NCBI RefSeq assembly: GCF_014651615.1
Contig: NZ_BMXF01000003.1
Location: 434,001 to 498,000, forward strand
DNA: 64,000 bases
Direction: 5' to 3'
Source: Persicitalea jodogahamensis
GTDB lineage: Bacteria; Bacteroidota; Bacteroidia; Cytophagales; Spirosomataceae
Shown: in pieces, positions 54,344-63,148 of the stretch
Layout: every line of letters starts with the position of its first letter
How positions within the stretch are numbered: position 1 is the stretch's first letter
Position numbers and translations under genes: made by a program
The notes under the pieces: model-generated
What the model saw: only the letters and a program-made list of their open reading frames with translations
The model's database searches: none
Told to the model about the DNA's origin: nothing

Positions 54344-57300
54344 CTACTTGATTTTCTCCCGCGTCCGTAAATACCCCACTAAATCCGTGACCTCCTGATC
54401 TGACAGTGGCTCCAAAAGTCCGGTCGGCATCATGGAAGTGGGCGTTACCTCCCGCGACTGGACGTCCGACTTGTTAAGTACCACGGCATCCTGCCCCACC
54501 ACGCGCAACGTTAGTTGACGGTCGGTTTCCTTGGCGACGTTGCCCACGTAAGTACGGCCGTCGCGGGTCGTGACAACCACCATTTTGTAGTCGTCCTGAA
54601 TTTCGCCGCTGGGATCGAGGATGTTGCCCAGCAGGTAGTCCACATTCGTGCGGTTGGAGCCCGTGAGGTCGGGGCCAATGACGCCACCTTCGCCGTAGAG
54701 CGTGTGGCAGGGACCGCAGGTACTTTTGAAAATGAGTTTTCCCTTTGCCAAATCGGCGGTTGCCAGCGTTTTGTCTGTCAGTAGATTCCGGTACTTAGTA
54801 TAGGCTTTCTCGTCGAAAGCCACATGGTCGATGGGACCCCAGACTTCCACAAAGCCGCTACCCACCACGCGGCGTAATTGCCGCGCGATGTAGGCCGGAA
54901 TGTCCCTTTTAGGTATTCTTTGTTTGGCAATCGCCTGGGTCAGCAGCCAACCGTACTTGGGCCGGGAGGCTAAGGTCTGGACGGCTTCGGCTTTCTCCGC
55001 TGGACTGAGCGAAGGGTAGCGTTCGAGCAGCAACTTACCCAGGGGTTCGTCGTCATAACTGGCAATGGCCCGGATGGCTTCCTGGCGCAGTGACGGTTCG
55101 TTTAATAAGGCGGGTAGTTCGGCGGCCAGCTCAGGCCGTTGGCGCCGACTCAGGGCTTGCAGCGCCTTGGAGCGTTCCGCGGCAGGAGCTTTTCGATTTT
55201 TCAAAACTACCAGCTGATTTTTCGCTGCCTCGGTGTCGCCGAAGTGTTGGTTAATTTCCCGAGCTACCTGAGCACTAGCATCATTGTTTTTAATGAGTTT
55301 AGGATAAAGGTTTTTCCACTCGATTGGTGCTTTCATGTCGTACCTGCCTTCCAGTGCATCCCGTATTCCGTAGAGTAGGTGTAGCTTGTTGGGCGGCGAT
55401 AGGTCCAGAATGACAAAGAGCGACGAGAGTGCCGAGGTAGTGTCGGCATCCACGGCCCGGCGGGCCATAAGCTGCGTGACTATCGGAATTTTGGATCGGG
55501 TAGCCATTTCCAGCGCACGGTAGGAAAGACCTTTGCCCGCGGCTACCAACGGTTCCAGGCCGTACCAGATCATTTTAGGGAGGTTATGATCGTTGGCGTC
55601 TTCGCCATGGCGTAGCAGTCCTTCTGCAATGGATAGCCGCGCGTGGTAGTCAAGATGTTGCAGGGCAGACGCCAGGTAGAGCCGAACAACGGGCGAGGCG
55701 TCTTCTCTGGCCAGACGGGTGAACTGAGGTATTGCGTCGGAAGGCAAGTCTCCCTCCTGCACCAGCATTTGCACTGCCCAGGCCCGGATGTATGGGTCTT
55801 TGTCTGTTAGGGCACGGACCATCTCGTACTTTTGGAATCCACCCGTAGTGTACAGCGTCCACATGGCCCTTAGTCGCCAATCGGAATTCTGCGGGTTTTC
55901 AAACATCTTTTTCAGATCAGCGTATACGGTTGGGGAAAGCTGACGCTTGAAGGCCCGATTCTGCAGGATCACCCGTGCCCGGCGGGCATGCCACTCACTG
56001 GGGCTGGTTTGAAGGGCTACGAGCTGGGCGTCGGTCATCTTGCCTAAATCCGCATACCGGTCCGGCCAGTTCTTAGCTTGGGATGTTTTAGGCATAATTC
56101 GGAAAATACGTCCCGATTCTTTGTTCAGCACGTCGGAGCCACATATGTCGGCATCGTGCCAGTCGAGTACGTACAGACCGCCTTCCGGCCCTACTTCCAG
56201 GCTGAATCCAACCCATTGCGCGTTGTTGGCCAGCATAAAGTCGTCGCCGTGGTGGCCAACGAAGCCTGAGCCTTTGGGCTCCAAAACGTCCGAAAGTACC
56301 GCGTGTTCATGAATATTAGCCATGAAAATCTTGCCCTTTTCTGCTGCGGGAAAGGCATCTGACTGATAGATCCGTGCCCCGCCGTGGGCGGAGCGATGGC
56401 GGTGGTCGGCGATGGTTTTGATGTCGTCATAAATGTAAGGGTTAAAGTGCTGCCCGCCCTGTCGGTGATAAATTCCGCCGGGGATGACGTGCCACAAATG
56501 CGGAATCACGCAAGCCGAGATGAACATTTGCCCCCTGGCGTCGAAGTCGATGCCCCAGGGATTGCTGAACCCGTGCGCAACTACCTCGAATTTCTCTTTG
56601 GTGGGATGGTAGCGCCATACGCCGCCGTTGATGTCGGTGCCTTCCCCTTCCAGGATATTTTCGGGAAATGGGTCATTGTGGCGGTAAATGCGCCCTTTGC
56701 CGTTGGGTTTCCTGATTTTGGACGGCGTGGCGAAGCCCTGCAAACCGTAGAGCCAGCCGTCGGGTCCCCAGTGAAAGCTATTCAGGGTTTCGTGGCGGTC
56801 ACGGATGCCCCAGCCCGTGAGCCGTACCTCGATATCCTCCACTTCGGCCTTATCGTCGTGGTTTTTGTCGGGCACGAAGAGCAAATTGGGCGGCGCGCCC
56901 ACGAACACCCCATCGAAACCCACGGCCAGGGCTGCCGGGAAAGCAATGCCTTCCATAAAAACTTTGCGAGAATCGGCTTTGCCATCGCGGTCGGTGTCTT
57001 CCAGAATGACGATGCGGCTGTTCCCGTCATTGGAAAAGCCCTTGCCTCGATTTTCGTAATCCCGGTTTTCGGCCACCCACAGTCGGCCCCGATCATCCCA
57101 GCAGAATGCCATCGGCTGCGTCACCATCGGCTCGCCCGCCCAGGCGTTCACCTGAAACCCGTCCTTGATGGTCATGGCTACCACAGCTTCGTCGGGACTC
57201 AGAAACTTAGCGTCGCGGCCTTCCTGCCGGGCCAGGTTCCAAAGGTCGGCGGTGGAGTAAGTACCTGCCTTACCCGTGAATTTTTCCCAGTGCCGGGTCA

Positions 57301-58186
57301 GCTCTACATCGTTGAGCTCGCCGGTATAGACCACAATCCCGTGACGGATTGTCTCGGTTTCGCCTTTTTTGATCGTCCAATCGCCACTACGGGCGCGGGC
57401 CGGACCGATGCCGAGTTGGCCGTCCACCCGCCAGGGCTGCGGATATCCTTTATTGGAAGGATGATCGAAAATAGCGACGTGAGCCAGATCCTTACGGCCT
57501 TCCACCTGCATACCGGCATCCACCCACATCGCACGCTGGCCTTCGGCTTTCTCGTTGCGCTGCCGGGCGGCATTAACTACCTCGCCTTTGATGCCATCCT
57601 TCCACGGCATCCGCAGAAAGAGCCCGCCGTAGTCGTATTTTCCGATGGTCACGTCGGTTTTAGCTTCGCCATTCCAGGTCAAATCCAGGAAGTACTTGCC
57701 ATCCTCCTCGCGCATCGTCCAGGTTTGGGTTTCAGTGAGCGTGGCATGTCCAGTCGAGTCCAGAAGGTCATACACGGTCTGCCATTTCACTTCCTCGCCT
57801 TTGCCTTCCAGTACTTTGGCCGATACTCGACGCCAGTAGCCATCGGTGGGATGGTGAAAATAGTCGCGGCCATTCACGCGGGTGAAGCCCCAGTATAGCC
57901 CGGTCTGGTGCTTGTGGTGGCCGGGGCTGTATTCTGTAAGCAGCCCTTTGCCATCCGGCGCGATGATGGGGTGGAGGTAGGGCCGGAAGTCGGCCCTGGC
58001 AACCTGGGTGACGATGGGCTTGGCTTCGCCCTGACGAAAGATTCCGATTGTACCCGCCGCCTCATCCTGCCGGATTGTAAGCATCGTTTCAGATGGGGCA
58101 AGAACGATTGGCGTTTCAGAACCGGAAAAATCAAGGAAATAGCCGGTTGCGGTCAAGAGGAAGGCAAGGAGGACAAGTAAGCGCAT
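54344..58186 (-). CDS. 1280-residue PmoA-like / PVC-type dehydrogenase / HEAT / cytochrome c fusion
   Basis: After an N-terminal signal peptide (about 1-17) comes a PmoA-like (DUF6807) beta domain (about 30-310: LHPIIAPDGKGLLTEYSPGHHKHQTGLYWGF, GKYDYGGLFLRMP). A membrane-bound PVC-type dehydrogenase propeller follows (about 325-715: AFCWDDRGRLWVAENRDYENRG, TLNSFHWGPDGWLYGLQGF, HRHRSAHGGARIYQSDAFP). HEAT-type helical repeats lie at about 730-1110. A c-type cytochrome domain with CGPCH (about Cys1155-His1159) and VIGPDLTG ends the protein. It is probably secreted and may oxidise a sugar or alcohol, passing electrons to the heme. The ThuA and phosphoesterase genes lie just downstream. Confidence 0.9.
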   Translation of the reverse strand: MRLLVLLAFLLTATGYFLDFSGSETPIVLAPSETMLTIRQDEAAGTIGIFRQGEAKPIVTQVARADFRPYLHPIIAPDGKGLLTEYSPGHHKHQTGLYWGFTRVNGRDYFHHPTDGYWRRVSAKVLEGKGEEVKWQTVYDLLDSTGHATLTETQTWTMREEDGKYFLDLTWNGEAKTDVTIGKYDYGGLFLRMPWKDGIKGEVVNAARQRNEKAEGQRAMWVDAGMQVEGRKDLAHVAIFDHPSNKGYPQPWRVDGQLGIGPARARSGDWTIKKGETETIRHGIVVYTGELNDVELTRHWEKFTGKAGTYSTADLWNLARQEGRDAKFLSPDEAVVAMTIKDGFQVNAWAGEPMVTQPMAFCWDDRGRLWVAENRDYENRGKGFSNDGNSRIVILEDTDRDGKADSRKVFMEGIAFPAALAVGFDGVFVGAPPNLLFVPDKNHDDKAEVEDIEVRLTGWGIRDRHETLNSFHWGPDGWLYGLQGFATPSKIRKPNGKGRIYRHNDPFPENILEGEGTDINGGVWRYHPTKEKFEVVAHGFSNPWGIDFDARGQMFISACVIPHLWHVIPGGIYHRQGGQHFNPYIYDDIKTIADHRHRSAHGGARIYQSDAFPAAEKGKIFMANIHEHAVLSDVLEPKGSGFVGHHGDDFMLANNAQWVGFSLEVGPEGGLYVLDWHDADICGSDVLNKESGRIFRIMPKTSQAKNWPDRYADLGKMTDAQLVALQTSPSEWHARRARVILQNRAFKRQLSPTVYADLKKMFENPQNSDWRLRAMWTLYTTGGFQKYEMVRALTDKDPYIRAWAVQMLVQEGDLPSDAIPQFTRLAREDASPVVRLYLASALQHLDYHARLSIAEGLLRHGEDANDHNLPKMIWYGLEPLVAAGKGLSYRALEMATRSKIPIVTQLMARRAVDADTTSALSSLFVILDLSPPNKLHLLYGIRDALEGRYDMKAPIEWKNLYPKLIKNNDASAQVAREINQHFGDTEAAKNQLVVLKNRKAPAAERSKALQALSRRQRPELAAELPALLNEPSLRQEAIRAIASYDDEPLGKLLLERYPSLSPAEKAEAVQTLASRPKYGWLLTQAIAKQRIPKRDIPAYIARQLRRVVGSGFVEVWGPIDHVAFDEKAYTKYRNLLTDKTLATADLAKGKLIFKSTCGPCHTLYGEGGVIGPDLTGSNRTNVDYLLGNILDPSGEIQDDYKMVVVTTRDGRTYVGNVAKETDRQLTLRVVGQDAVVLNKSDVQSREVTPTSMMPTGLLEPLSDQEVTDLVGYLRTREKIK

Positions 58187-58350
58187 AGCAGAGGTACTTT
58201 TGTGAATAAAAGTATTCTGATAGAGCTATTTACCCGCTATTAGTTGACTTCGACTTGATTCACTGCGAGGTGTGAACTTTTTGGAAAAACTCGGGTAGGA
58301 GCCATTGAGCACGCATTTAGCAAAGGTCGATCTAGGAGATTGTACTGAAA

Positions 58351-58381
58351 AACGGCCAATGGTTGGTTTCCATTGGCCGTT
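58351..58381 (-). terminator. intrinsic terminator of the Pro-rich ORF
   Basis: AACGGCCAATGG (58351-58362) pairs perfectly with CCATTGGCCGTT (58370-58381) over 12 bp. Read on the minus strand it ends in TTTTT and starts two bases after the stop of the Pro-rich ORF. Confidence 0.85.
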
Positions 58382-58383
58382 CT

Positions 58384-58671
58384 CTATTTCATCGGATACA
58401 CAGGATCTGTGCCCGGGATAGGATCGGGGTCAAGTTCAGGAATACCCGGATCAACCGGGTCGCGCTCGGGAGCCGGATCGAGGTCGGGCGTTTCGGAAGG
58501 CGGATTTGTTATAGGGTTCTCATCCGGCACGACGGGCTGTGGCGTATCGGGTAGGTTGGGCTGGGCAGGCGTCTCGGGCGGGCCGACCGGCGGCGTTATG
58601 TCGGGCGTCGGCACACCTCCGGGCGTCGGTACGCCGGGTGCGGGTATATTGGAATTCTGGTCGTAAATCAT
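58384..58671 (-). CDS. proline-rich small protein
   Basis: A 95-residue ORF in which about one third of the residues are Pro; acidic residues (Asp, Glu) fill much of the rest (TPPVGPPETPAQPNLPDT, PAERDPVDPGIPELDPDP-like). No signal peptide and no known domain are visible; it would be an extended, disordered chain. Support for coding is the strong terminator exactly after its stop; a Gly-rich frame of similar length on the other strand is a mirror of the same repetitive DNA. Similar Pro-rich small proteins occur in this group of bacteria. Function unknown. Confidence 0.6.
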   Translation of the reverse strand: MIYDQNSNIPAPGVPTPGGVPTPDITPPVGPPETPAQPNLPDTPQPVVPDENPITNPPSETPDLDPAPERDPVDPGIPELDPDPIPGTDPVYPMK

Positions 58672-58732
58672 AGCAGTTAAGGTTGGTGGTTGAAAATCGT
58701 TTGAAACAACGTTCGCGAAAAAACCATGCCCT

Positions 58733-59458
58733 CTATTTATTTACCTGTTTAAATTCCCAGCGTTCTCCCTCTTCCCAGTCTTTTACAGAGTTGCCATAGG
58801 TAGGATAGCCACCATTTTCTTTCAGCATCCTGGCAAGATGGAGCAGATTATAGGTCATAAACGTTGTATTACGATTGGTGAAACTGTTGTCAAGGGCATG
58901 GGCCTTTTGGTCAAGATAGCTTGGCCCTGGTCCCACTTCACCGATCCAGCCACAGTCGGCCTGAGGTGGGATGCTGTATCCGACATGCTGCATGGCATAA
59001 AGTACCCCCATCGCGCAATGCTTAATGCCGTCTTCATTGCCCGTGATGACACAGCCACCTACTTTGCCATAATACACGTATTGTCCCTTATCGTTACGCA
59101 TTGCGCTCATGGCGTATAGCCGCTCAATGAGTTGCGTTGCCACCGAGGATCTTTCACCTAACCATATCGGCGTGCCGATTACCAGAATATCGGCGGCCTT
59201 TACTTTCTCATAGATTTTCGGCCAGTCATCGGTCTCGATTCCCGAGTCTTCCACTTCGGTCATGTCGGGCTGCACACCGGGGGCTATGTCGTAGTCCACA
59301 AGCCGGAGCAGCTCAGTGCCGACACCCTCCGCATCCATGATGTGGCGCGATACTTCCATCAGACCGGCGGTGTGACTTTGCCGGGGGGATTTTTTGAGGG
59401 TACAATTGATATACAATGCTTTCAGCCCGGAAAAATTGGGCGCTTTGGACTCAGACAT
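58733..59458 (-). CDS. flavodoxin-family NAD(P)H-dependent oxidoreductase
   Basis: About 241 residues from ATG 59458 (MSESKAPNFSG); the longer in-frame ORF upstream adds 29 residues without family likeness. It has the flavodoxin-fold start LKALYINCTLKKSPRQSHTAGLM (phosphate loop for FMN), VKAADILVIGTPIWLGERSS (about 90-110), and KVGGCVITGNEDG (about 130-145). No signal peptide is seen, so it is cytoplasmic. These enzymes reduce quinones, azo or nitro compounds with NAD(P)H. The gene follows the SusC control region divergently and stands by itself. Confidence 0.88.
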   Translation of the reverse strand: MSESKAPNFSGLKALYINCTLKKSPRQSHTAGLMEVSRHIMDAEGVGTELLRLVDYDIAPGVQPDMTEVEDSGIETDDWPKIYEKVKAADILVIGTPIWLGERSSVATQLIERLYAMSAMRNDKGQYVYYGKVGGCVITGNEDGIKHCAMGVLYAMQHVGYSIPPQADCGWIGEVGPGPSYLDQKAHALDNSFTNRNTTFMTYNLLHLARMLKENGGYPTYGNSVKDWEEGERWEFKQVNK

Positions 59459-59545
59459 GGTTGGTGTTTCGGGTCTGGTGTAAATCTCAGATTTCTCCAA
59501 GATAGCGATTGTATCTTTTATACGAAAATAGGCACACCAGCTCAT

Positions 59546-59963
59546 AGCTATTTTTGACTATAAGTCACTTCGTAAAGGCTTACTCAGATTAAGTCACTTG
59601 GGGGCTGGTCACCCCGGTAGGTCAAAACTTGATGCTGGCGTGGGATAATTATTCATGAAAAATCGGAGAGTATAAATCCATGTTTCTAATATTGGAAATT
59701 GGAAAAATTATATTTAATGTGTTTTATAAAATAAATTTTCACGCTTTGAAAAATATATTTTAAAATTTTCATGCTTTGCGATACTTAATAATTAACAAAT
59801 GCATAACATTGAAATAAAATTATGAAATGTAGGCATTCAGCCAAATGAAACAAAGTCCCAGAAATATGAATATTGTAGGTACTTATCACTATTTAAGGGC
59901 AATGAAATGAATTTTGTGTTTTAAAGAAACTTCTAATTATACAATTTTTAAAACTACATTTTT
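59546..59963 (+). other. 418-bp AT-rich intergenic region before the second SusC gene
   Basis: No gene is visible. It separates the divergent flavodoxin-family gene and the second SusC gene. The notable structure is a 16-base direct repeat at 59733 and 59763 (separate entry). No clear TAnnTTTG promoter is seen; the leader is strongly AT-rich. Confidence 0.5.
59733..59778 (+). repeat. direct repeat, possible operator of the second SusC/SusD pair
   Basis: AAATTTTCACGCTTTG (59733-59748) and AAATTTTCATGCTTTG (59763-59778) differ at one base and start 30 bp apart, about three helical turns. They lie about 190 bp before the SusC start and could be binding sites for a regulator acting on one face of the DNA. 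Confidence 0.55.
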
Positions 59964-62900
59964 ATGAAAAAAACGTTTGCATTCATTTACCTGCTGGCGG
60001 GCGTATTACTTATAGCAACGTCCCATGCGCAGTCTCAGGATTATTCCCTTTCGGGTAAGATTGTTTCGAAAACGGATGGTGCCGGACTACCGGGCGCCAG
60101 TGTGCTGATTAAAGGCACCAACCGTGGGACCAGTGCCAATTCCGATGGAGATTTTACATTGATGGTTTCGCCCAATTCGACGCTCGTCGTATCTTTTATC
60201 GGATACGTTTCGCAGGAGATCCCCGTCGCGGGAAAGAAAACGCTGGAAATCACGCTAGCGGATGATGCCGCGCAACTCAGCGAAATCGTCGTAACTGCTT
60301 TGGGTATTTCCCGGGAGAAAAAGGCGCTGGGCTATTCGGTGCAGGAAATACAAGGTACGCAACTGACCCAGGCCCGCGAAACCAATATCGTGAATGCCCT
60401 CACCGGAAAAATCGCCGGGGTACAGGTCACGGGCTCCAATGGTGCACCGGGCGCTTCGTCGCGGATGATTATCCGGGGTTCCAGTTCCATAGGCAGCAAC
60501 AACCAACCGCTGTTCGTAGTGGATGGCATGCCGATTGACAACGGCAACTACGGCTCCGGAACGGGCGTAGACTATGGCAACGGCGCAGCTTCCCTCAACC
60601 CGGATGACATTGAAAACATCAGCGTGCTGAAAGGCCCCAGCGCGGCGGCCCTTTATGGCTCGCGCGGTGCCAATGGCGTGGTGCTGGTTACCACAAAAAG
60701 CGGCAAGGGCAGTAAGGGGATCGGCGTTTCCTTCAATACGAATACCACTTTTGAATCACCATTGAAACTACCTAGCTGGCAGAACGAGTACGGGCAGGGA
60801 GCCAAAGGGCTTTTTTCATTCGTAGACGGCACGGGCAAAGGTGTAAACGACGGTGTTGATGAAAGCTGGGGACCAAAACTGGACGGTCGGTTGATTCCGC
60901 AGTTCAATTCACCGATTGCTGCTGACGGTACCCGCACACCGACTCCCTGGGTGGCGCATCCTGATAACGTCAACCAGTTTTTCGAAACGGGCCGCACGTT
61001 GACCAATAACGTGTCCATCACGGGTGGCAATGAAAACGGCGATTTCCGCCTTTCCTACACTGATCTCAACCAAAAGGGGATTCTGCCAAATACCGACTAC
61101 AAGCGCCGCACGGTGTCAATTAATGCTGGCTGGAATCTGACTAAGAAACTGAATATCCGGGCCACGGGAAACTACGTGAACGACGGCAGTGACAATCGCT
61201 CCAACTGGGGGTTGTACTTCATCTGGTTTGGCCGTCAGGTAGATATGGCGGATTTGGTGAACTACACCGCACCGGGTAGTATTTATCAAAATAACTGGAA
61301 CAACAACTACTGGACGAATCCCTATTACGTACTGAATAACAGCACCAGAGCCAACGAACGCGACCGACTCTACGGTAACCTGGCTGCTACCTACAAGTTT
61401 ACCGACTGGCTTTCGCTTACCGCCCGCTCGGGAACTGATTTCTACGAAGATCGTCGCAAAACCAAAGGTGCAGCCCGGAAGGATAATATCAATGGCAACA
61501 AGCTCTACGACAGCTATAACGAAGAACAGATTTTCGTGCGCGAGTCAAACTCAGACTTCCTGCTGACGGCCATGCACAAATTCGGTGAGTTCGATATTAC
61601 AGCCAATTTCGGCGGCAACCATCGGCGCAACTACTACCAGCGCAACTACATGGGGGCTACCGAGCTGGCCATTCCCCGTGTGTGGAACCTGGGCAACTCC
61701 CGGCAGCGGCCAGTCGTAGAGAATTCGTTTTCGGAAAAAATCGTGAACAGTGCCTACGCTTCGGCCAACATTGGGTTTAGAAACTACATTTTTGCGGATT
61801 TGACGGCACGGAACGACTGGTCGAGTACCCTACCCGCCGGCAATAATTCGTATTTCTATCCTTCGGCTTCGGTGAGCGCGGTACTTACCGACATTTTCCA
61901 GGTCGAATCGAATGTACTTTCCTTTGCCAAACTTCGTGCGGGTGCGGCCCGCGTCGGTAACGATACCGACCCTTACCGGACGGCGCAAACCTACGACTAC
62001 AAAAGTGCCTGGGGAAGTACCCCCACGCTGGCCGAGAGCAACACGCTCCTGAATGCCAATCTGAAGCCCGAGCTGACCAATTCGTTCGAGGTGGGCGCTG
62101 AACTGCGTCTCTGGAAAAATCGCGTAGGGCTGGACGTGACGTACTATAAGCAAGATTCTTACAACCAGATCCTGAATGTCAATATTTCGAACGCCACCGG
62201 ATTTACGTCGAAGCTGTTGAACGCCGGGCGGCTTCAGAACAAGGGCATCGAGGTTCAGTTGCGCGCTACGCCGATCGTTGCGGGAGATTTCAGCTGGGAC
62301 ATTAATCTCAACTGGGCGCAGAACCGCAACAAAGTAGTGGAATTGGCAGAGGGGCTGGACGTCTACCAGTTGAATGGCACAACCAACATTCGGGGGATGG
62401 CAGTGGAGGCCCGCGTAGGGCAACCCTACGGTACTTTCTTTGGTCAGGGCTTCCTGCGTGACCCATCCGGCAACATCGTCTATAACAGTGCCGGACTGCC
62501 GCAAATCAATCCGGTTCGCCGCATTCTGGGCAATTTTACACCGAAGTGGATTGGTGGTATTCAGAATACATTCAGCTACAAGCGCTTCTCGCTCAGCTCG
62601 CTAATTGATATGAAACAAGGTGGAGACATCTTCTCGCAGTCTATCAATATTGGCCGTTTCACGGGTGTACTTGCCGAAACGACCGTTGGTCGGGAAGACG
62701 GCATTGTTGGCGAGGGGGTAGTGAACACTGGCACGGCCGAAAGTCCCAACTATGTGCCCAATACGACCAATATTTCGTCCGAGGCCTGGCACCACAGCTA
62801 TTATGGCCTGACCAACAACGAAACGACGATTTTCGATGGTAGTTACGTGAAATTGAGGGAGGTGAAATTCACCTACATGATTTCCGGCAAACTGGTGAAG

Positions 62901-63083
62901 AAATTGCCATTCCGGGATCTGGCGCTATCGGTCGTGGGACGCAACCTGGCGATTTTGCACAGCAACGTACCGCATATCGATCCCGAGACGAGCTACTATA
63001 ACGATGGTAACCTGCAAGGCATCGAAAACGGGCAGATTCCTACGACAAAGTCAGTAGGGTTCAATGTTAGTTTCAAGCTTTAA
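59964..63083 (+). CDS. SusC/RagA family TonB-linked outer membrane protein
   Basis: A 1039-residue outer-membrane transporter with a signal peptide (MKKTFAFIYLLAGVLLIATSHAQ) and a carboxypeptidase-like regulatory domain (LSGKIVSKTDGAGLPGASVLIKG, about 29-110). The TonB-box/plug region follows (LSEIVVTALGISREKKALGYSVQEI, MIIRGSSSIGSNNQPLFVVDGMPID, AAALYGSRGANGVVLVTTKSG), and the barrel ends SVGFNVSFKL. It differs clearly from the first SusC of the window: its plug begins VVTALGISREKK, a version common in SusC proteins paired with SusD-like_2 partners, and the next gene is exactly that type. Substrate unknown. Confidence 0.95.
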   Translation: MKKTFAFIYLLAGVLLIATSHAQSQDYSLSGKIVSKTDGAGLPGASVLIKGTNRGTSANSDGDFTLMVSPNSTLVVSFIGYVSQEIPVAGKKTLEITLADDAAQLSEIVVTALGISREKKALGYSVQEIQGTQLTQARETNIVNALTGKIAGVQVTGSNGAPGASSRMIIRGSSSIGSNNQPLFVVDGMPIDNGNYGSGTGVDYGNGAASLNPDDIENISVLKGPSAAALYGSRGANGVVLVTTKSGKGSKGIGVSFNTNTTFESPLKLPSWQNEYGQGAKGLFSFVDGTGKGVNDGVDESWGPKLDGRLIPQFNSPIAADGTRTPTPWVAHPDNVNQFFETGRTLTNNVSITGGNENGDFRLSYTDLNQKGILPNTDYKRRTVSINAGWNLTKKLNIRATGNYVNDGSDNRSNWGLYFIWFGRQVDMADLVNYTAPGSIYQNNWNNNYWTNPYYVLNNSTRANERDRLYGNLAATYKFTDWLSLTARSGTDFYEDRRKTKGAARKDNINGNKLYDSYNEEQIFVRESNSDFLLTAMHKFGEFDITANFGGNHRRNYYQRNYMGATELAIPRVWNLGNSRQRPVVENSFSEKIVNSAYASANIGFRNYIFADLTARNDWSSTLPAGNNSYFYPSASVSAVLTDIFQVESNVLSFAKLRAGAARVGNDTDPYRTAQTYDYKSAWGSTPTLAESNTLLNANLKPELTNSFEVGAELRLWKNRVGLDVTYYKQDSYNQILNVNISNATGFTSKLLNAGRLQNKGIEVQLRATPIVAGDFSWDINLNWAQNRNKVVELAEGLDVYQLNGTTNIRGMAVEARVGQPYGTFFGQGFLRDPSGNIVYNSAGLPQINPVRRILGNFTPKWIGGIQNTFSYKRFSLSSLIDMKQGGDIFSQSINIGRFTGVLAETTVGREDGIVGEGVVNTGTAESPNYVPNTTNISSEAWHHSYYGLTNNETTIFDGSYVKLREVKFTYMISGKLVKKLPFRDLALSVVGRNLAILHSNVPHIDPETSYYNDGNLQGIENGQIPTTKSVGFNVSFKL

Positions 63084-63148
63084 AAAAGCGGCAAAGCCAA
63101 AATCAGAATAAAGTACCAGGTACTTCAAAAACATAAATTTTAATCGCA

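Noticed and set aside
56384-57898. A 504-codon plus-strand ORF opposite the large fusion gene
   Set aside because: It is the antisense of a well-supported gene with intact domains; its own translation shows no motif, and such frames are common in GC-rich coding DNA.
58373-58666. A 97-codon Gly-rich plus-strand ORF opposite the Pro-rich ORF
   Set aside because: It is the complement of Pro-rich codons; the terminator at 58351-58381 suits the minus strand, so the Pro-rich reading is preferred.
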